DNA of 64,000 nt, taken from the NCBI RefSeq assembly GCF_018398425.1, contig NZ_JADPMV010000002.1:124001-188000 (forward strand). Direction: 5' to 3'. Of the stretch, positions 18,190 through 28,051 are shown one piece after another. A program made the translations under genes and the position numbers. This stretch comes from Pseudomonas lalucatii. GTDB taxonomy: Bacteria > Pseudomonadota > Gammaproteobacteria > Pseudomonadales > Pseudomonadaceae. Each line of letters begins with the position of its first letter. The first letter of the stretch is position 1. The notes beneath the pieces were generated by a model. The model ran no database searches and was not told the origin of the DNA. It saw only the letters and a program-made list of their open reading frames with translations.

Positions 18190-18510
18190 CTACTGCGCGT
18201 AGCGCCGGTACAGGCCCGGCGGCACGCCGCCGCTGTCAGTCGGCTGCCAGGGCCCCTGAGGGCTGGTGGCCCAGCTCCAGCCATTGCTCCAGCGGTAATA
18301 GGTGCGCTCGCGGTAGTAGAGGTGACGCGCGCCCGCCACCACATAGACGCCGAGACTGGCATCCCAATGGCTCTGCGCACCGGGCGGCGGTGCATAGCGC
18401 GGATGGGCCTTGGCCATCGGCGCCTGGCCGACCGGCGCCGGCGCATGCACGCTGCAACCGGCCAGGCTCGCCAGGCCCACGACCAGCACCAGCCCGAGCA
18501 GGCGACTCAT
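18190..18510 (-). CDS. Small predicted lipoprotein coupled to ccmI
   Basis: The 106-residue protein starts [20 protein letters not shown], a lipoprotein signal peptide with lipobox LAGC. The mature part is rich in Tyr/Trp/Gly/Pro ([28 protein letters not shown]) with a YYRxxxxYxxW pattern seen in envelope YXWX-type proteins. I do not recognise a functional family. Its ATG overlaps the ccmI stop by four bases (ATGA), so it is the last gene of the ccm transcript and probably translationally coupled. Confidence 0.8.
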   Translation of the reverse strand: MSRLLGLVLVVGLASLAGCSVHAPAPVGQAPMAKAHPRYAPPPGAQSHWDASLGVYVVAGARHLYYRERTYYRWSNGWSWATSPQGPWQPTDSGGVPPGLYRRYAQ

Positions 18511-19721
18511 TGTGCCTGGCCGTCCGCACTGTCGATGGTCAGCCGCTGCGGCTCGGCGCTGCTGCTGGCCAGCGGCTGACTGCGACCGATCCACTCGCCG
18601 GCGGTGGCGTCGCCTTTGCGCGAAACCCGCGCCACCAGCTGCACCCGCTCGAAGCCGGAGAGCTTGAGCTGCGGCATCATCGCATCGCTGTCCGACAGAC
18701 TGACCTCGGCCGGCAGATCGGCCACGGTCAGGCGCTTGACCGCCAGGGGCATGGGCGGACCGGAGACGGCGCGGGCGAACACGAACACGCTGTCGCCGGG
18801 CTGCACCGCGTCGCGCAAGGCGGCGGCCAGCTCGACCCTGACCAGCAGTTGCCGGCCCTGCTCCGCCGCCGGCTCCGCGGGTTCCATGGCACTTTGGGCG
18901 ACGAGTCGCTCGCGGGCCCGGGCGATGCCGCCCTCGATCGCCTGGCGCGACGGGTCCTGCTCCGGCAAGGCCGCCACCAGGCGCTGCCAGTGCTCGATGG
19001 CCTCGGCGTAGCGCCCGGCCTCGAAGGCGGCGATGCCCAGCAGGCCGAGGCTGGTGACCTCCGCCGGATCGGCCTGCAGGGCCTCGTCGGTTAGCGCCTG
19101 GATCTGCTCGCTCCACTGCTTGTTGCCGGCGAAATACAGGGCCTGGGCCCACTGGCCGAGCAGCTCAGGCTGGCGCCCGGCGATGCTCACCGCCCGCTCG
19201 AAGGCCTTGGCCGCGTCGCCGGCCCGCTCCTGAGCCATGTAGGTGCGACCGAGGAAATACCAGCCCTCGGCCGACTCGGGGTTGTCCTTGACCGTCGTCT
19301 CCAGGCGCGCGGTCATCTCCTCGATGCTCTGCGGCTGCTCGGCGAAGGTCCGCGCCCGTTCGACCTGGTCGATGGCACCCCAGTGCAGGTACAGGCCATA
19401 GCCCAGCAGTGGCATCAGCAGCGCCGCGGTCAGCGGCACCTTGCCGCCCAGTACGCCGCTCCTGGCCTTGCCGCCCACGCCCTCGGTGTCGGCCAGCAGT
19501 TCGCGCGCCGCCTCGTCCCGGCCGGCCTGCAGCTGGGCGTCGGTGAGAATGCCGGCGCGGTGCTCGCCCTCCAGCTCCTCCAGGCGTTCCTGGTAGAGGG
19601 TGACGTTGAGGGCGGTGCGGTCTTCCTCGGCCTGGGCCTTGCGCCCGCGCAGCACCGGTATCAGCAGAAAAGCCAGGGCCGCCAGCAGCAGCAGACCGGC
19701 GGACAGCCAGAATTCGATCAT
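18507..19721 (-). CDS. ccmI: Cytochrome c maturation protein CcmI (CycH)
   Basis: The 404-residue protein holds apocytochrome c for heme attachment. Two N-terminal membrane segments are visible ([15 protein letters not shown] near residue 8 and [20 protein letters not shown] near 95), followed by a periplasmic TPR domain (residues about 130-260, e.g. [26 protein letters not shown]). The C-terminal CycH-type extension continues to the end. It overlaps ccmH by four bases. Confidence 0.93.
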   Translation of the reverse strand: MIEFWLSAGLLLLAALAFLLIPVLRGRKAQAEEDRTALNVTLYQERLEELEGEHRAGILTDAQLQAGRDEAARELLADTEGVGGKARSGVLGGKVPLTAALLMPLLGYGLYLHWGAIDQVERARTFAEQPQSIEEMTARLETTVKDNPESAEGWYFLGRTYMAQERAGDAAKAFERAVSIAGRQPELLGQWAQALYFAGNKQWSEQIQALTDEALQADPAEVTSLGLLGIAAFEAGRYAEAIEHWQRLVAALPEQDPSRQAIEGGIARARERLVAQSAMEPAEPAAEQGRQLLVRVELAAALRDAVQPGDSVFVFARAVSGPPMPLAVKRLTVADLPAEVSLSDSDAMMPQLKLSGFERVQLVARVSRKGDATAGEWIGRSQPLASSSAEPQRLTIDSADGQAQ

Positions 19722-20203
19722 GGGTCTTTGTTATCCGAGGAGGCTTGATTCAACAGGGCGGCCAGGCGCTGGCGCTCGGCGTCGGTGAGACCCGCCCCTT
19801 GGACGGAGCGTTTGCCGCGACGGCGCAGCACTATCACCCCGAGCAGCACGAAGCCACCGAGCAACAGGGCCGCCGGGCCATACCAGAGCAGCAGGGTGCG
19901 CGCCGTGAGCGGCGGTTTGTACAGCACGAAGTCGCCGTAACGGGCGACCAGGAAGTCGATGATCTGCTCGTCGCTCTGGCCTTCCTCGAGCATGCGGTAG
20001 ATCTCCGCGCGCAGGTCCATGGCGATGGGCGCGTCGGAGTCGGCGATGTTCTGGTTCTGGCACTTCGGGCAGCGCAGTTCCTCGACCAGGCTGCGGTAGC
20101 GCTGACGCTCCGCCTCGCTGGCGAACTCGTAGGTGTCGATCGCCGCCTGGGCCGTGCCGAGCAGCGCCAGGCTCAGCACCGCGGCGTTGAGCAGGCGCTT
20201 CAT
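19718..20203 (-). CDS. ccmH: Cytochrome c maturation protein CcmH (CcmL-type)
   Basis: The 161-residue membrane-anchored thioredox protein reduces or holds the apocytochrome CXXCH site during heme ligation. It has a signal peptide ([17 protein letters not shown]), the conserved motif LRCPKCQNQ near residue 42 and a C-terminal membrane helix ([23 protein letters not shown]). The short length with separate CcmI is the arrangement expected in Pseudomonas rather than the fused E. coli CcmH. The start at 20203 overlaps the ccmG stop. Confidence 0.94.
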   Translation of the reverse strand: MKRLLNAAVLSLALLGTAQAAIDTYEFASEAERQRYRSLVEELRCPKCQNQNIADSDAPIAMDLRAEIYRMLEEGQSDEQIIDFLVARYGDFVLYKPPLTARTLLLWYGPAALLLGGFVLLGVIVLRRRGKRSVQGAGLTDAERQRLAALLNQASSDNKDP

Positions 20204-20736
20204 GGCGAGACCTCGTCGACCAGCTGCTGGTACAGCGGCGCCAGCTGTTCGCGCCAGACCCGCTCGTCGATCACCCCGACGAACTTGTGGCGGATGATGC
20301 CCTGGGCGTCGATCAGGAAGGTCTCGGGCGCGCCATACACGCCCAGGTCCAGGCCCAGGGCGCCACGGGCGTCGTCGATATTGAGCTGGTAGGGGTCGTG
20401 GAACTCCTCGAGCCATTTGCGCGCATCGGCGTTGTCGTCCTTGTAGTTGACCCCGTGGATGTTCACCCCCATCTGCGCCAGCTTGTTCAGCACCGGGTGT
20501 TCGACGCGACAGGCCACGCACCAGGTGGCCCAGACATTGACCAGCGCCGGCTTGCCCTTGAGATCGTCCTCGGTCAGGGTCGCGCCGCCCTGCACCGCCG
20601 GCAGGGAGAAGGCCGGGAACGGCTTGCCGATCAGCGCCGAGGGCAGCTCGGACGGGTCGAGGAACAGGCCCCGGTAGAGAAACAGCGCGACCCCGAGGAA
20701 GATCGCCAGCGGCAGCAACAGGATCACTCGTTTCAT
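20200..20736 (-). CDS. ccmG: Thiol:disulfide interchange protein CcmG (DsbE)
   Basis: The 178-residue periplasmic thioredoxin is held by an N-terminal anchor (ILLLPLAIFLGVALFLYRG). The active site is WCVAC in NVWATWCVACRVEHP near residue 75, and the family motif GVYGAPETFLID follows. It keeps the apocytochrome/CcmH thiols reduced. It overlaps both neighbours by four bases. Confidence 0.96.
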   Translation of the reverse strand: MKRVILLLPLAIFLGVALFLYRGLFLDPSELPSALIGKPFPAFSLPAVQGGATLTEDDLKGKPALVNVWATWCVACRVEHPVLNKLAQMGVNIHGVNYKDDNADARKWLEEFHDPYQLNIDDARGALGLDLGVYGAPETFLIDAQGIIRHKFVGVIDERVWREQLAPLYQQLVDEVSP

Positions 20737-22706
20737 GCTTGTGCTCCCGCCGTGCCCAAGGCTTCGCGCACCCGGGTTCTGACCTTCATCCGATAACGCT
20801 TGTCGCAGGCGGCGAGCAGGCCGCCCAGGCCCATCAGCAGCGCGCCCAGCCAGATCCAGCGGACGAACGGCTTGATATGCACGCGCACCGCCCAGGCGCC
20901 ATTCTCCAGCGGCTCGCCGAGGGCGACGAACAGGTCGCGGGTGAAGCCGGCGTCGATGCCGGCCTCGGTCATCACCGACTGCTGCACCGTATACAGGCGC
21001 TTCTCCGGGTGCAGCACGGCGATCTGCTCGCTGCCCTGCAGCACCCGCACCGTGCCGCGGTCCGCGCTGAAGTTCGGCCCCTCGCGGTGCGCCGCGCCCT
21101 CGAAGACGAACTCATAGCCACCGATGGCCACCACGTCGCCGGGCGCCATGCGCAGGTCGCGCTCGTAGCTGCCCAGGCTGGTGAGGATCACCCCCAGGGC
21201 GCAGACCGCCAGGCCCAGGTGCGCCAGCTGCATGCCCCAGTAGCTGCGGGTGAGGCTCGGCAGGCCGCGGAAAAAACCCTTGTGGCGGGTCTTGTCATGG
21301 ATGTCGCGCAGGCCGGCCAGCACCACCCAGGCGGCCAGCAGGCAGACGCCCAGCACCGCCCAGTTGAAGTCGCCGACCAGCAGGGTCGCCAGCACGGCCA
21401 GGGCCACGCTGCCGAGCAGCACCGGGGTCAGCATGCCCAGCAGCCACTGCAGCGGCGTGTCCTTCCAGCGCACGATGACGCCGAGGGCGATCATGCTCAT
21501 CAGCAGGCCCATCAGCGGCACGAACAGGGCGTTGAAGTACGGCGGGCCGACCGACAGCTTGGCGCCGGTCATGGCATCGAGCACCAGGGGATAGAGGGTG
21601 CCGAGCAAAATCATCGCCGCGGCGACCACCAGGATCAGGTTGTTCACCAGCAGCAGGGTTTCCCGCGACCACAGGGCGAAGCCGACCTGGCTCTTGACCA
21701 CCGGGGCGCGGATGGCGAACAGCGTCAGCGAACCGCCGACCACCAGCAGCAGGAAGGCGAGGATGAACACCCCGCGCTCGGGATCGCTGGCGAAGGCGTG
21801 CACCGAGGTCAACACCCCGGAGCGCACCAGGAAGGTACCCAGCAGGCTGAGGGAAAAGGCGGCGATGGCCAGCAGCACGGTCCAGCTCTTGAACACCCCG
21901 CGCTTCTCGGTCACCGCCAGCGAATGGATCAGCGCGGTACCCACCAGCCAGGGCATGAAGGAGGCATTCTCCACCGGGTCCCAGAACCACCAGCCGCCCC
22001 AACCCAGCTCGTAGTAGGCCCACCAGGAACCCAGGGCGATGCCGATGCCGAGGAAAGCCCAGGCGACCAGGGTCCAGGGCCGCGACCAGCGTGCCCAGGC
22101 GGCGTCCAGCTTGCCGCCGAGCAGCGCGGCGATGGCGAAGGCGAAGGCCACCGAGAAGCCGACGTAGCCCATGTAGAGCATCGGCGGGTGGATGATCAGG
22201 CCGAAGTCCTGCAGCAGCGGGTTGAGGTCGCGGCCGTCCACCGGACTGTTGGGCAGCAGGCGGACGAAGGGGTTGGAGGTGACGATCAGAAACAGCAGGA
22301 AACCGACGCTGATCAGGCCCATGATCCCCAGCACCCGGGCCAGCATCTCCTCCGGCAGCTGGCGCGAGAAGATCGACACGGCGAAGGTCCAGCCGGCCAG
22401 GATCAGCGCCCAGAGCAGCAGCGAGCCCTCGTGGGCGCCCCACACCGCGCTGAACTTGAAGTACCAGGGCAAGGCGCTGTTGGAGTTGCTGGCCACGTAG
22501 GCGACGGAGAAGTCGTCGACCATGAAGGCGTAGGTCAGGCACAGGAAGGCGAAGGCGACGAAGGAAAACTGCCCCCAGGCGGCCGGCTGGGCCAGGCTCA
22601 TCCACTGGTGATCGCCGCGCCAGGCGCCGATCAGCGGCAGGCTGGCCTGCACCAGGCTCAGGCACAGGGCCAGGATCATCGCCAGATGGCCGAGTTCGGG
22701 AATCAT
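20733..22706 (-). CDS. ccmF: Heme lyase CcmF
   Basis: The 657-residue integral membrane protein ligates heme from holo-CcmE to apocytochrome c. The tryptophan-rich WWD signature [17 protein letters not shown] lies near residue 235, among about fifteen hydrophobic segments. Conserved periplasmic His regions such as [10 protein letters not shown] are present. The length agrees with the family. Confidence 0.97.
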   Translation of the reverse strand: MIPELGHLAMILALCLSLVQASLPLIGAWRGDHQWMSLAQPAAWGQFSFVAFAFLCLTYAFMVDDFSVAYVASNSNSALPWYFKFSAVWGAHEGSLLLWALILAGWTFAVSIFSRQLPEEMLARVLGIMGLISVGFLLFLIVTSNPFVRLLPNSPVDGRDLNPLLQDFGLIIHPPMLYMGYVGFSVAFAFAIAALLGGKLDAAWARWSRPWTLVAWAFLGIGIALGSWWAYYELGWGGWWFWDPVENASFMPWLVGTALIHSLAVTEKRGVFKSWTVLLAIAAFSLSLLGTFLVRSGVLTSVHAFASDPERGVFILAFLLLVVGGSLTLFAIRAPVVKSQVGFALWSRETLLLVNNLILVVAAAMILLGTLYPLVLDAMTGAKLSVGPPYFNALFVPLMGLLMSMIALGVIVRWKDTPLQWLLGMLTPVLLGSVALAVLATLLVGDFNWAVLGVCLLAAWVVLAGLRDIHDKTRHKGFFRGLPSLTRSYWGMQLAHLGLAVCALGVILTSLGSYERDLRMAPGDVVAIGGYEFVFEGAAHREGPNFSADRGTVRVLQGSEQIAVLHPEKRLYTVQQSVMTEAGIDAGFTRDLFVALGEPLENGAWAVRVHIKPFVRWIWLGALLMGLGGLLAACDKRYRMKVRTRVREALGTAGAQA

Positions 22707-23170
22707 TGTGCGCCCCCCTGCGTGGCCGCGTCGTGTTGCTGCTTCATGCCGCTCTGCTCCAGGGCCTGCATGACCTCCGGCGGCATGTAGTTCTCGTCGT
22801 GCTTGGCCAGCACCTCGTCGGCCACCAGCACGCCGTCGGCATTCAGCCTGCCCATGGCGACTATGCCCTGGCCCTCGCGGAACAGATCCGGGAGGATGCC
22901 GCTGTAGCGGATGGTCACCCGCGCGGCACCGTCGGTGACCACGAAGGAGGTGTCCAGCGAGTCGGCGGAGCGCGCCACCGAGCCATCCTCCACCAGGCCG
23001 CCGGCGCGGATGCGGGTGCCCTCGGGCGCCTCGCCGTTGGCGATCTGGGTCGGCGAGTAGAACAGGTTGATGTTCTGCTGCAGCGCGCTCAGGGCCAGGG
23101 CCACGGCGATGCCGCAGCCGGCGAGGATGGCCAGGATGATAAACAGACGCTTCTTGCGCACGGGGTTCAC
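22703..23170 (-). CDS. ccmE: Heme chaperone CcmE
   Basis: The 155-residue membrane-anchored periplasmic chaperone binds heme covalently before transfer to CcmF. The N-terminal anchor ([22 protein letters not shown]) and the heme-binding motif HDENY (in [13 protein letters not shown], near residue 125) are intact, with the covalently bonding His and the axial Tyr. It overlaps ccmD and ccmF by four bases each. Confidence 0.97.
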   Translation of the reverse strand: MNPVRKKRLFIILAILAGCGIAVALALSALQQNINLFYSPTQIANGEAPEGTRIRAGGLVEDGSVARSADSLDTSFVVTDGAARVTIRYSGILPDLFREGQGIVAMGRLNADGVLVADEVLAKHDENYMPPEVMQALEQSGMKQQHDAATQGGAQ

Positions 23171-23343
23171 TTCGACTCCTCCCGGCGCAAACGACGCGCC
23201 TCGTCTTGCAGGTAACGGCGCCGCGCCAGGATCGGCAGCGCCACGTTCAGCGCCAGCACGGCCAGGCTGATGGCATAGGACGACCAGACATAGGTGCCGT
23301 GGTTGCCCATGGCGATAAACTCGCTAAGCGATGCAAAACTCAT
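23167..23343 (-). CDS. ccmD: Heme exporter accessory protein CcmD
   Basis: The 58-residue single-span membrane protein releases holo-CcmE from the CcmABC complex. The pattern [23 protein letters not shown] followed by basic residues ([16 protein letters not shown]) is typical. The ATG at 23343 overlaps ccmC's stop by four bases. Confidence 0.93.
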   Translation of the reverse strand: MSFASLSEFIAMGNHGTYVWSSYAISLAVLALNVALPILARRRYLQDEARRLRREESK

Positions 23344-24107
23344 CGGGCCTTCTCCACCTGGGTCTTGATCTCGGCCTGGGCCCAGCTGCTGCGGGCCTCG
23401 CGCTTGAGCACCTCCAGGCGCATGCGCAGCAGCAGCACGGCGCCGAAGAAGCAATAGAAGCCGAGCACCATGATCAGCAGCGGCAGCCACATCGACAGCG
23501 GCATGGCCGGCTTGTCCACCACACTGAAGCTGGCCGGCTGGTGCAGGGTGTTCCACCACTCCACCGAGTACTTGATGATCGGGATGTTGATGACCCCGAC
23601 TATGGCCAGCACCGCGCAGGCCTTGGCCGCGCTGTCGCGGTTGCTGATGGCCTGGGCCAGGGCGATCACACCGAAATACAGGAACAGCAGGATCAGCATC
23701 GAGGTCAGGCGCGCATCCCAGACCCAGTAGGTGCCCCAGGTCGGCTTGCCCCAGATGGCGCCGGTGATCAGGGCCACCGCGGTCATCCAGGCGCCGATGG
23801 GCGCGGCCTGCTGCAGGGCGATATCGGCCAGCTTCATCTTCCACACCAGGCCCACCACCCCGGCCATGGCCAGCATGACGTAGACCGACTGGGCGAGGAA
23901 CGCCGCCGGCACGTGGATATAGATGATGCGGAAGCTGTTGCCCTGCTGGTAGTCCGGCGGCGCGAAGGCCAGGCCCCAGACCAGGCCGAGGGTCATCAGC
24001 AGCGCCGCCGCCAGCGCCAGCCAGGGCAGCCAGCGCCCGCTGATCTGGTAAAACCACTTGGGCGAGCCCAGCTTGTGAAACCACGTCCAGTTCATCGAGT
24101 CACTCAT
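23340..24107 (-). CDS. ccmC: Heme exporter protein CcmC
   Basis: The 255-residue membrane protein loads heme onto CcmE. The WWD-type motif [18 protein letters not shown] is near residue 125, and six hydrophobic spans are visible. His residues flanking the motif (IYIHVPAAF and the later [10 protein letters not shown]) are those expected to bind heme. A 67-base gap separates it from ccmB upstream. Confidence 0.96.
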   Translation of the reverse strand: MSDSMNWTWFHKLGSPKWFYQISGRWLPWLALAAALLMTLGLVWGLAFAPPDYQQGNSFRIIYIHVPAAFLAQSVYVMLAMAGVVGLVWKMKLADIALQQAAPIGAWMTAVALITGAIWGKPTWGTYWVWDARLTSMLILLFLYFGVIALAQAISNRDSAAKACAVLAIVGVINIPIIKYSVEWWNTLHQPASFSVVDKPAMPLSMWLPLLIMVLGFYCFFGAVLLLRMRLEVLKREARSSWAQAEIKTQVEKAR

Positions 24108-24174
24108 CAGTTGGTTCGGCCGACTGCGCCGCCTTCCCGGCTCGCGGCAGTCCTCGGCCCCTGGGGCCTATTCT

Positions 24175-24846
24175 CTACTCGGCCACGCTTATTGTCAGAC
24201 CCGCGGCGATGGCAAAAGGTGTCAGGGTCACCGCCAAGGCGGCGAGGCTGGCCAGCCATAACAGATGACCGGTCGCGGGCAGACCCTGCAGGCTCGCCTG
24301 CAGCGCGCCGCTGCCGAGGATCAGCACCGGGATGTACAGCGGCAGGATCAACAGCGCCAGCAACAGGCCGCCGCGTTTGAGCCCCACCGTCAGCGCCGCC
24401 CCCACCGCGCCGAGCAGGCTCAGCACCGGGGTGCCGAGCAGCAGCGACAGCAGCAGCACCGGCAGGCAACGTCCGGGCAGGCCGAGCATCAGGGCCAGCA
24501 GCGGCGCCAGCAGCACCAGGGCCAGGCCGGAAAACAGCCAGTGTGCCAGCACCTTGGCCAGCACCAGAAGGGGCAACGGGTGCGGCGAAAGGACCCACTG
24601 CTCCAGGGAGCCGTCCTCGAAATCGCTGCGAAACAGCCCGTCCAGCGACAGCAGCACGGCCAGCAGCGCCGCCACCCACACCAGGCCGGGGGAAAGGGTT
24701 TGTAACAACTGGGTTTCGGGGCCCACGGCCAATGGGAACAGGGCGATGACGATGGCGAAGAACACCAGCGGATTGGCCAGTTCGGCCGGACGGCGGAACA
24801 GCAAGCGCGCCTCGCGGGCCAGCAGCAGGGTGAAGACGTTGCTCAT
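24175..24846 (-). CDS. ccmB: Heme exporter protein CcmB
   Basis: The 223-residue permease of the CcmAB ABC complex has about six membrane segments and the [16 protein letters not shown] cytoplasmic loop typical of CcmB. With CcmA it drives release of holo-CcmE. The ATG at 24846 overlaps the ccmA stop by four bases. Confidence 0.95.
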   Translation of the reverse strand: MSNVFTLLLAREARLLFRRPAELANPLVFFAIVIALFPLAVGPETQLLQTLSPGLVWVAALLAVLLSLDGLFRSDFEDGSLEQWVLSPHPLPLLVLAKVLAHWLFSGLALVLLAPLLALMLGLPGRCLPVLLLSLLLGTPVLSLLGAVGAALTVGLKRGGLLLALLILPLYIPVLILGSGALQASLQGLPATGHLLWLASLAALAVTLTPFAIAAGLTISVAE

Positions 24847-25478
24847 GCGGCGCGGCGCCCCAGGTCGAGTTCGCGGTAGCCCTCGGGCTTGACGCTCAAT
24901 GTGTGGTGGGTGGTCAGCACCACCAGCCCGCCGCGGCGGCAATGCTCGGCCAGGTGCGCCTCCAGCTGGGCCACCGCGGCCTTGTCCAGGGCGGTGAAGG
25001 GCTCGTCGAGAATCCACAGCGACGGCCCGTCGAGATACAAGCGGGCCAAGGCGACGCGGCGCTGCTGGCCGGCCGACAGGGTATGGCAGGGCACATCCTC
25101 GAAGCCACGCAGGCCGACCGCCTCCAGGGCCTGCCAGATCGCCCCGCGGCTGGCCGGGCGATGCAGGGCGCACAGCCAGGCGAGGTTCTCCTCGGCGCTG
25201 AGCAGGCCCTTGATGCCGGCGGCATGGCCGATCCACAACAGATTGCGCTCCAGCTCCGTGCGTTGCCGGGACAGCGGCCGACCATTCAGGCGCACCTCTC
25301 CGGCCGTCGGTTGCATCAAACCGGCGAGCAGGCGTAAAAGACTGGTCTTGCCACTGCCATTGGGGCCGGCGACCTGCAGCATCTCGCCGGCCTGCAGGCG
25401 CAGTTCCAGGCGATCGAACAACATGCGCCAGTCCCGCTCACAGGCGAGCGCCACGGCTTCGAGAAGGGGGCTGGTCAA
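24843..25478 (-). CDS. ccmA: Heme exporter ATP-binding protein CcmA
   Basis: The ABC ATPase has Walker [10 protein letters not shown], the signature [14 protein letters not shown] and Walker B LWILDEPF. No ATG start is available. I place the start at the TTG at 25478 ([15 protein letters not shown] follows, as in family N-termini), giving 211 residues; a second TTG at 25493 would add five residues. Neither has a strong ribosome site, so translation may be weak. It is the first gene of the ccmABCDEFGHI operon. Confidence 0.94.
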   Translation of the reverse strand: MTSPLLEAVALACERDWRMLFDRLELRLQAGEMLQVAGPNGSGKTSLLRLLAGLMQPTAGEVRLNGRPLSRQRTELERNLLWIGHAAGIKGLLSAEENLAWLCALHRPASRGAIWQALEAVGLRGFEDVPCHTLSAGQQRRVALARLYLDGPSLWILDEPFTALDKAAVAQLEAHLAEHCRRGGLVVLTTHHTLSVKPEGYRELDLGRRAA

Positions 25479-25514
25479 GGCATGGATACCCAAAGCGGTT
25501 CAAGTCGACGCCGC

Positions 25515-25569
25515 GCCGGCCGTTATACTGAGGCACGGCCGGCCCGGACGGGGCGGCATTATACATGCC
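25515..25569. promoter_or_regulatory. Two inverted repeats in the ccmA / FliK-like divergent intergenic region
   Basis: A perfect 9-base inverted repeat GCCGGCCGT...ACGGCCGGC (25515-25523 and 25535-25543) brackets a TTATACTG box. A second repeat GGCAT-TATAC-ATGCC (25555-25569) contains TATAAT on the minus strand. Both could be -10 regions for the divergent genes, but -35 boxes are poor. Confidence 0.4.
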
Positions 25570-25617
25570 CTGCTCCACCACCCGCAGTCGGCATATTTGA
25601 CAGGTTGTAACCCGCCC

Positions 25618-27162
25618 ATGAGCGAAATCGGCAGCGCCCGCCCCATTCCCGCCACGCCGCCCAGCGGCAGGCCCAGCGCCGTCGCCAACGACCTGGCGCT
25701 CAAGCTGCTGCAGCCGCTGCAGGGCCTGCTGGCCAGCGGCGAAACGGCGCAGGCCGAGGTGCTCGCACTCAAGGAAGCGGCGCACAGCTTCCAGCTGCTG
25801 CTCAAGCTGACCTTGGAGAACGGCCGCCAGGCCACCCTGCAGGCCAGCAGCGCGCGGCCCCTGGCCCAGGGCACCGCGCTGGCGGTCACCGCCCTGTCGG
25901 AGACGCGCCTGGCGGTCGTCCTGCAGGCCGGCGGCGATGCGGCCCTGACCAGCCTGGACCTCGAGCAACTGCCGCTCGGCACACTGCTGCAGGGCAAGGT
26001 GGTGGCCCGCGAGCAACTGGCCCAGGCGCAGTCGCAACAGGCGGTCTACAAGGTACTGGTCAAGCTGCTGAACACCCCGCTGGCCGGCAGCAAATTGGCC
26101 CTGGAAACGGCGCTGCCGCTGCCCCTGGGCAGCCTGCTCAGCGCCCAGGTGCAGGGCAGCCAGGCCCTGAACTTCCTGCCTCTGAGCAGCCGCCTGGACC
26201 AGCTGGAGCTCGGCCAGCAGCTGGCCAGCCAGCACAATCGCCAGGGCTCGCTCGAGGGGCTGTTCAAGGCCCTGCGGGGCATGGGCAACCAGACGAACCT
26301 ACCCGACGGCCTGCGTGGCAGCATCGACAAGCTGCTCGGCAGCCTGCCCGACGCCAGCCAGCTGAGTACGGCCAAGGGCCTCGGCCAGGCCCTGGAGAAC
26401 AGCGGCCTGTTCCTCGAGAGCAAGCTGCTCGGCGGCCAGCAAGGCGCCCTGCCCACCGACCTGAAAGCCAACCTGCTGCGCCTGGTCAGCCAGCTGCTGC
26501 CGACGCTCCCGGGCGGCGCTCCCTTCTCCGCCGCCAATGCCGGCGCCAACCTGGCCCAGGCGCTGCCGGCCTTCGCCCGCGACATCCTCGGCACCCTCGG
26601 CCAGGCCGGCGCCCGCCAACAGGCCCTGCGCTTCCCCCTGCCCTCGCGGCTGCTGCAGTCGCTGGACGGCGAAGCCGACCTCGAGGCGCTGCTGAAACTC
26701 GCCGCGGCGGCGGTGTCGCGCCTGCAGACCCACCAGCTGTCGAGCCTGGCGCAGAGCCAGGTCGGCCCCGACGGCGCGCTGCTGACCACCTGGCAACTGG
26801 AGTTGCCGATGCGCAACCAGCAGGACCTGGTACCACTGCAGGTGAAGGTCCAGCGCGAAGACCCGCAGCAGAAATCGGCCGGGGAAGCCAAGGAAACCCT
26901 CTGGCGGGTCGATCTGGCCTTCGACCTCGACCCGCTGGGGCCACTGCAGGTGCAGGCGCAACTGGCCCACGGCAGCCTGTCCAGCCGACTATGGGCCGAG
27001 CGCGGCGTCACCGCCGAGCTGATCGACGGCGAACTGCAGACCCTGCGCGAGCGCCTGACCGCCGCCGGCCTGACGGTCGGCGAGCTCAGCTGCCGGCAGG
27101 GCACGCCGCCCCAGGGAACGCGAACCGCCCTGGAACAGCGCTGGGTGGACGAAACCGCATGA
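25618..27162 (+). CDS. FliK-like flagellar hook-length control family protein
   Basis: The 514-residue protein has a long Ala/Leu/Gln-rich N-terminal part and a C-terminal Flg_hook-type domain (about residues 390-510; WQLELPMRNQQDLVPLQVKVQRED ... LQTLRERLTAAGLTVGELSC), as in FliK. It is a paralogue of the true fliK at 48171-49433 and is transcribed in the opposite direction to all other flagellar genes here. Its stop overlaps the start of an FlhB-tail gene, so the two form an operon. FliK normally signals through FlhB, so a paired role in export switching is plausible. Confidence 0.8.
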   Translation: MSEIGSARPIPATPPSGRPSAVANDLALKLLQPLQGLLASGETAQAEVLALKEAAHSFQLLLKLTLENGRQATLQASSARPLAQGTALAVTALSETRLAVVLQAGGDAALTSLDLEQLPLGTLLQGKVVAREQLAQAQSQQAVYKVLVKLLNTPLAGSKLALETALPLPLGSLLSAQVQGSQALNFLPLSSRLDQLELGQQLASQHNRQGSLEGLFKALRGMGNQTNLPDGLRGSIDKLLGSLPDASQLSTAKGLGQALENSGLFLESKLLGGQQGALPTDLKANLLRLVSQLLPTLPGGAPFSAANAGANLAQALPAFARDILGTLGQAGARQQALRFPLPSRLLQSLDGEADLEALLKLAAAAVSRLQTHQLSSLAQSQVGPDGALLTTWQLELPMRNQQDLVPLQVKVQREDPQQKSAGEAKETLWRVDLAFDLDPLGPLQVQAQLAHGSLSSRLWAERGVTAELIDGELQTLRERLTAAGLTVGELSCRQGTPPQGTRTALEQRWVDETA

Positions 27163-27485
27163 AGCGCCACGCCCCCCGCCAGGCCATCGCCCTCAACTAC
27201 GACGGGCAGAACGCCCCCACCCTGAGCGCCAAGGGCGATGACGAACTGGCCGAGGCCATCCTGGCGATCGCCCGCGAATACGAAGTGCCGATCTACGAAA
27301 ACGCCGACCTGGTGCGCCTGCTGGCGCGCCTGGAGTTGGGCGAGGCGATTCCCGAGCAGCTCTATCGCTGCATCGCCGAGATCATCGCCTTCGCCTGGTA
27401 TCTGAAAGGCAAGTGCCCGCCCGGCTTCACCGCGGAGCGCGACGCCACGCCAGCCCCGCCCCTGCTCGACGGCCCTACTCGCTGA
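27159..27485 (+). CDS. FlhB C-terminal-domain-like protein (FlhX type)
   Basis: The 108-residue protein aligns with the cytoplasmic tail of FlhB after its autocleavage site: AIALNYDGQNAPTLSAKG corresponds to VALKYDPAKGSAPVLLAKG in the FlhB at 42448-43584, and the rest follows in register. The NPTH cleavage motif and the membrane part are missing. Related FlhX proteins can partly replace the FlhB tail in some bacteria. It overlaps the FliK-like gene by four bases and the convergent rhodanese gene by 11 bases. Confidence 0.82.
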   Translation: MKRHAPRQAIALNYDGQNAPTLSAKGDDELAEAILAIAREYEVPIYENADLVRLLARLELGEAIPEQLYRCIAEIIAFAWYLKGKCPPGFTAERDATPAPPLLDGPTR

Positions 27486-27909
27486 TCGCCATCGCCTCCC
27501 CTTCCACGCCCTTGCCCAGGGGGAAGTCGAACAGCTGCCAGGCGAAGTAGCCGCCGCGGAAATAGAACACCCGCTCGTAGCCCCAGCTCACCGCCAGGTG
27601 CGAGGCCAGGGCGCTGCGCAGACAGACGTCGCTGTCGCAATAGATCACCAGCGGCATGTGCCGGGGCCAGTGGGACATCGCCAGGGCGGCGAAGCGGTCG
27701 GCCAGATCGAGGTGCACGGCGCCGCGCACATGCCCCCAGCCCCATTCCCGCGACGGCCGCACATCGACGAACAGCGCGCCCCGGTCATACAGGTACTTGG
27801 CCTGCAACACATTGATGGTCACCGCCCCGTCCACCAGCAACGGCGCCTCTCGCGCCTGAACCGGCAGCCAGAGCAGCGCGCCCAGCAAGACAACCAGCAA
27901 GCCGCGCAT
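27475..27909 (-). CDS. Exported rhodanese-like protein
   Basis: The 144-residue protein has a signal peptide (LLVVLLGALLWLPVQA) and one rhodanese domain with DVRPSREWGWGHVRGAVHLDL and the active-site loop IYCDSDVCLRSA, in which the catalytic Cys is present. It probably handles sulfur or acts as a redox-active periplasmic protein; the substrate is unknown. GGAGG lies nine bases before the ATG at 27909; a GTG at 27912 is also possible. Its 3' end overlaps the end of the FlhB-like gene. Confidence 0.85.
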   Translation of the reverse strand: MRGLLVVLLGALLWLPVQAREAPLLVDGAVTINVLQAKYLYDRGALFVDVRPSREWGWGHVRGAVHLDLADRFAALAMSHWPRHMPLVIYCDSDVCLRSALASHLAVSWGYERVFYFRGGYFAWQLFDFPLGKGVEGEAMAISE

Positions 27910-28051
27910 CACCTAAGACCTCCGCCGAACATGCCTAGGCTTTAGCTTAGGGGCTGGCGATCGAAGGCTAGGAACGAATAACCGGACAGGGGGGGCAGCT
28001 AAGAACCGCCAGCGCTAACCGCTGCGGCTCGATCCGCGCCGAGGACGGCGC

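Noticed and set aside
20739..22790. Long open frame (683 codons) on the plus strand opposite ccmF
   Set aside because: It is the antisense shadow of ccmF in G+C-rich DNA. The translation is low-complexity (Arg/Gln/His-rich) with no family motif, and ccmF on the other strand is unmistakable.
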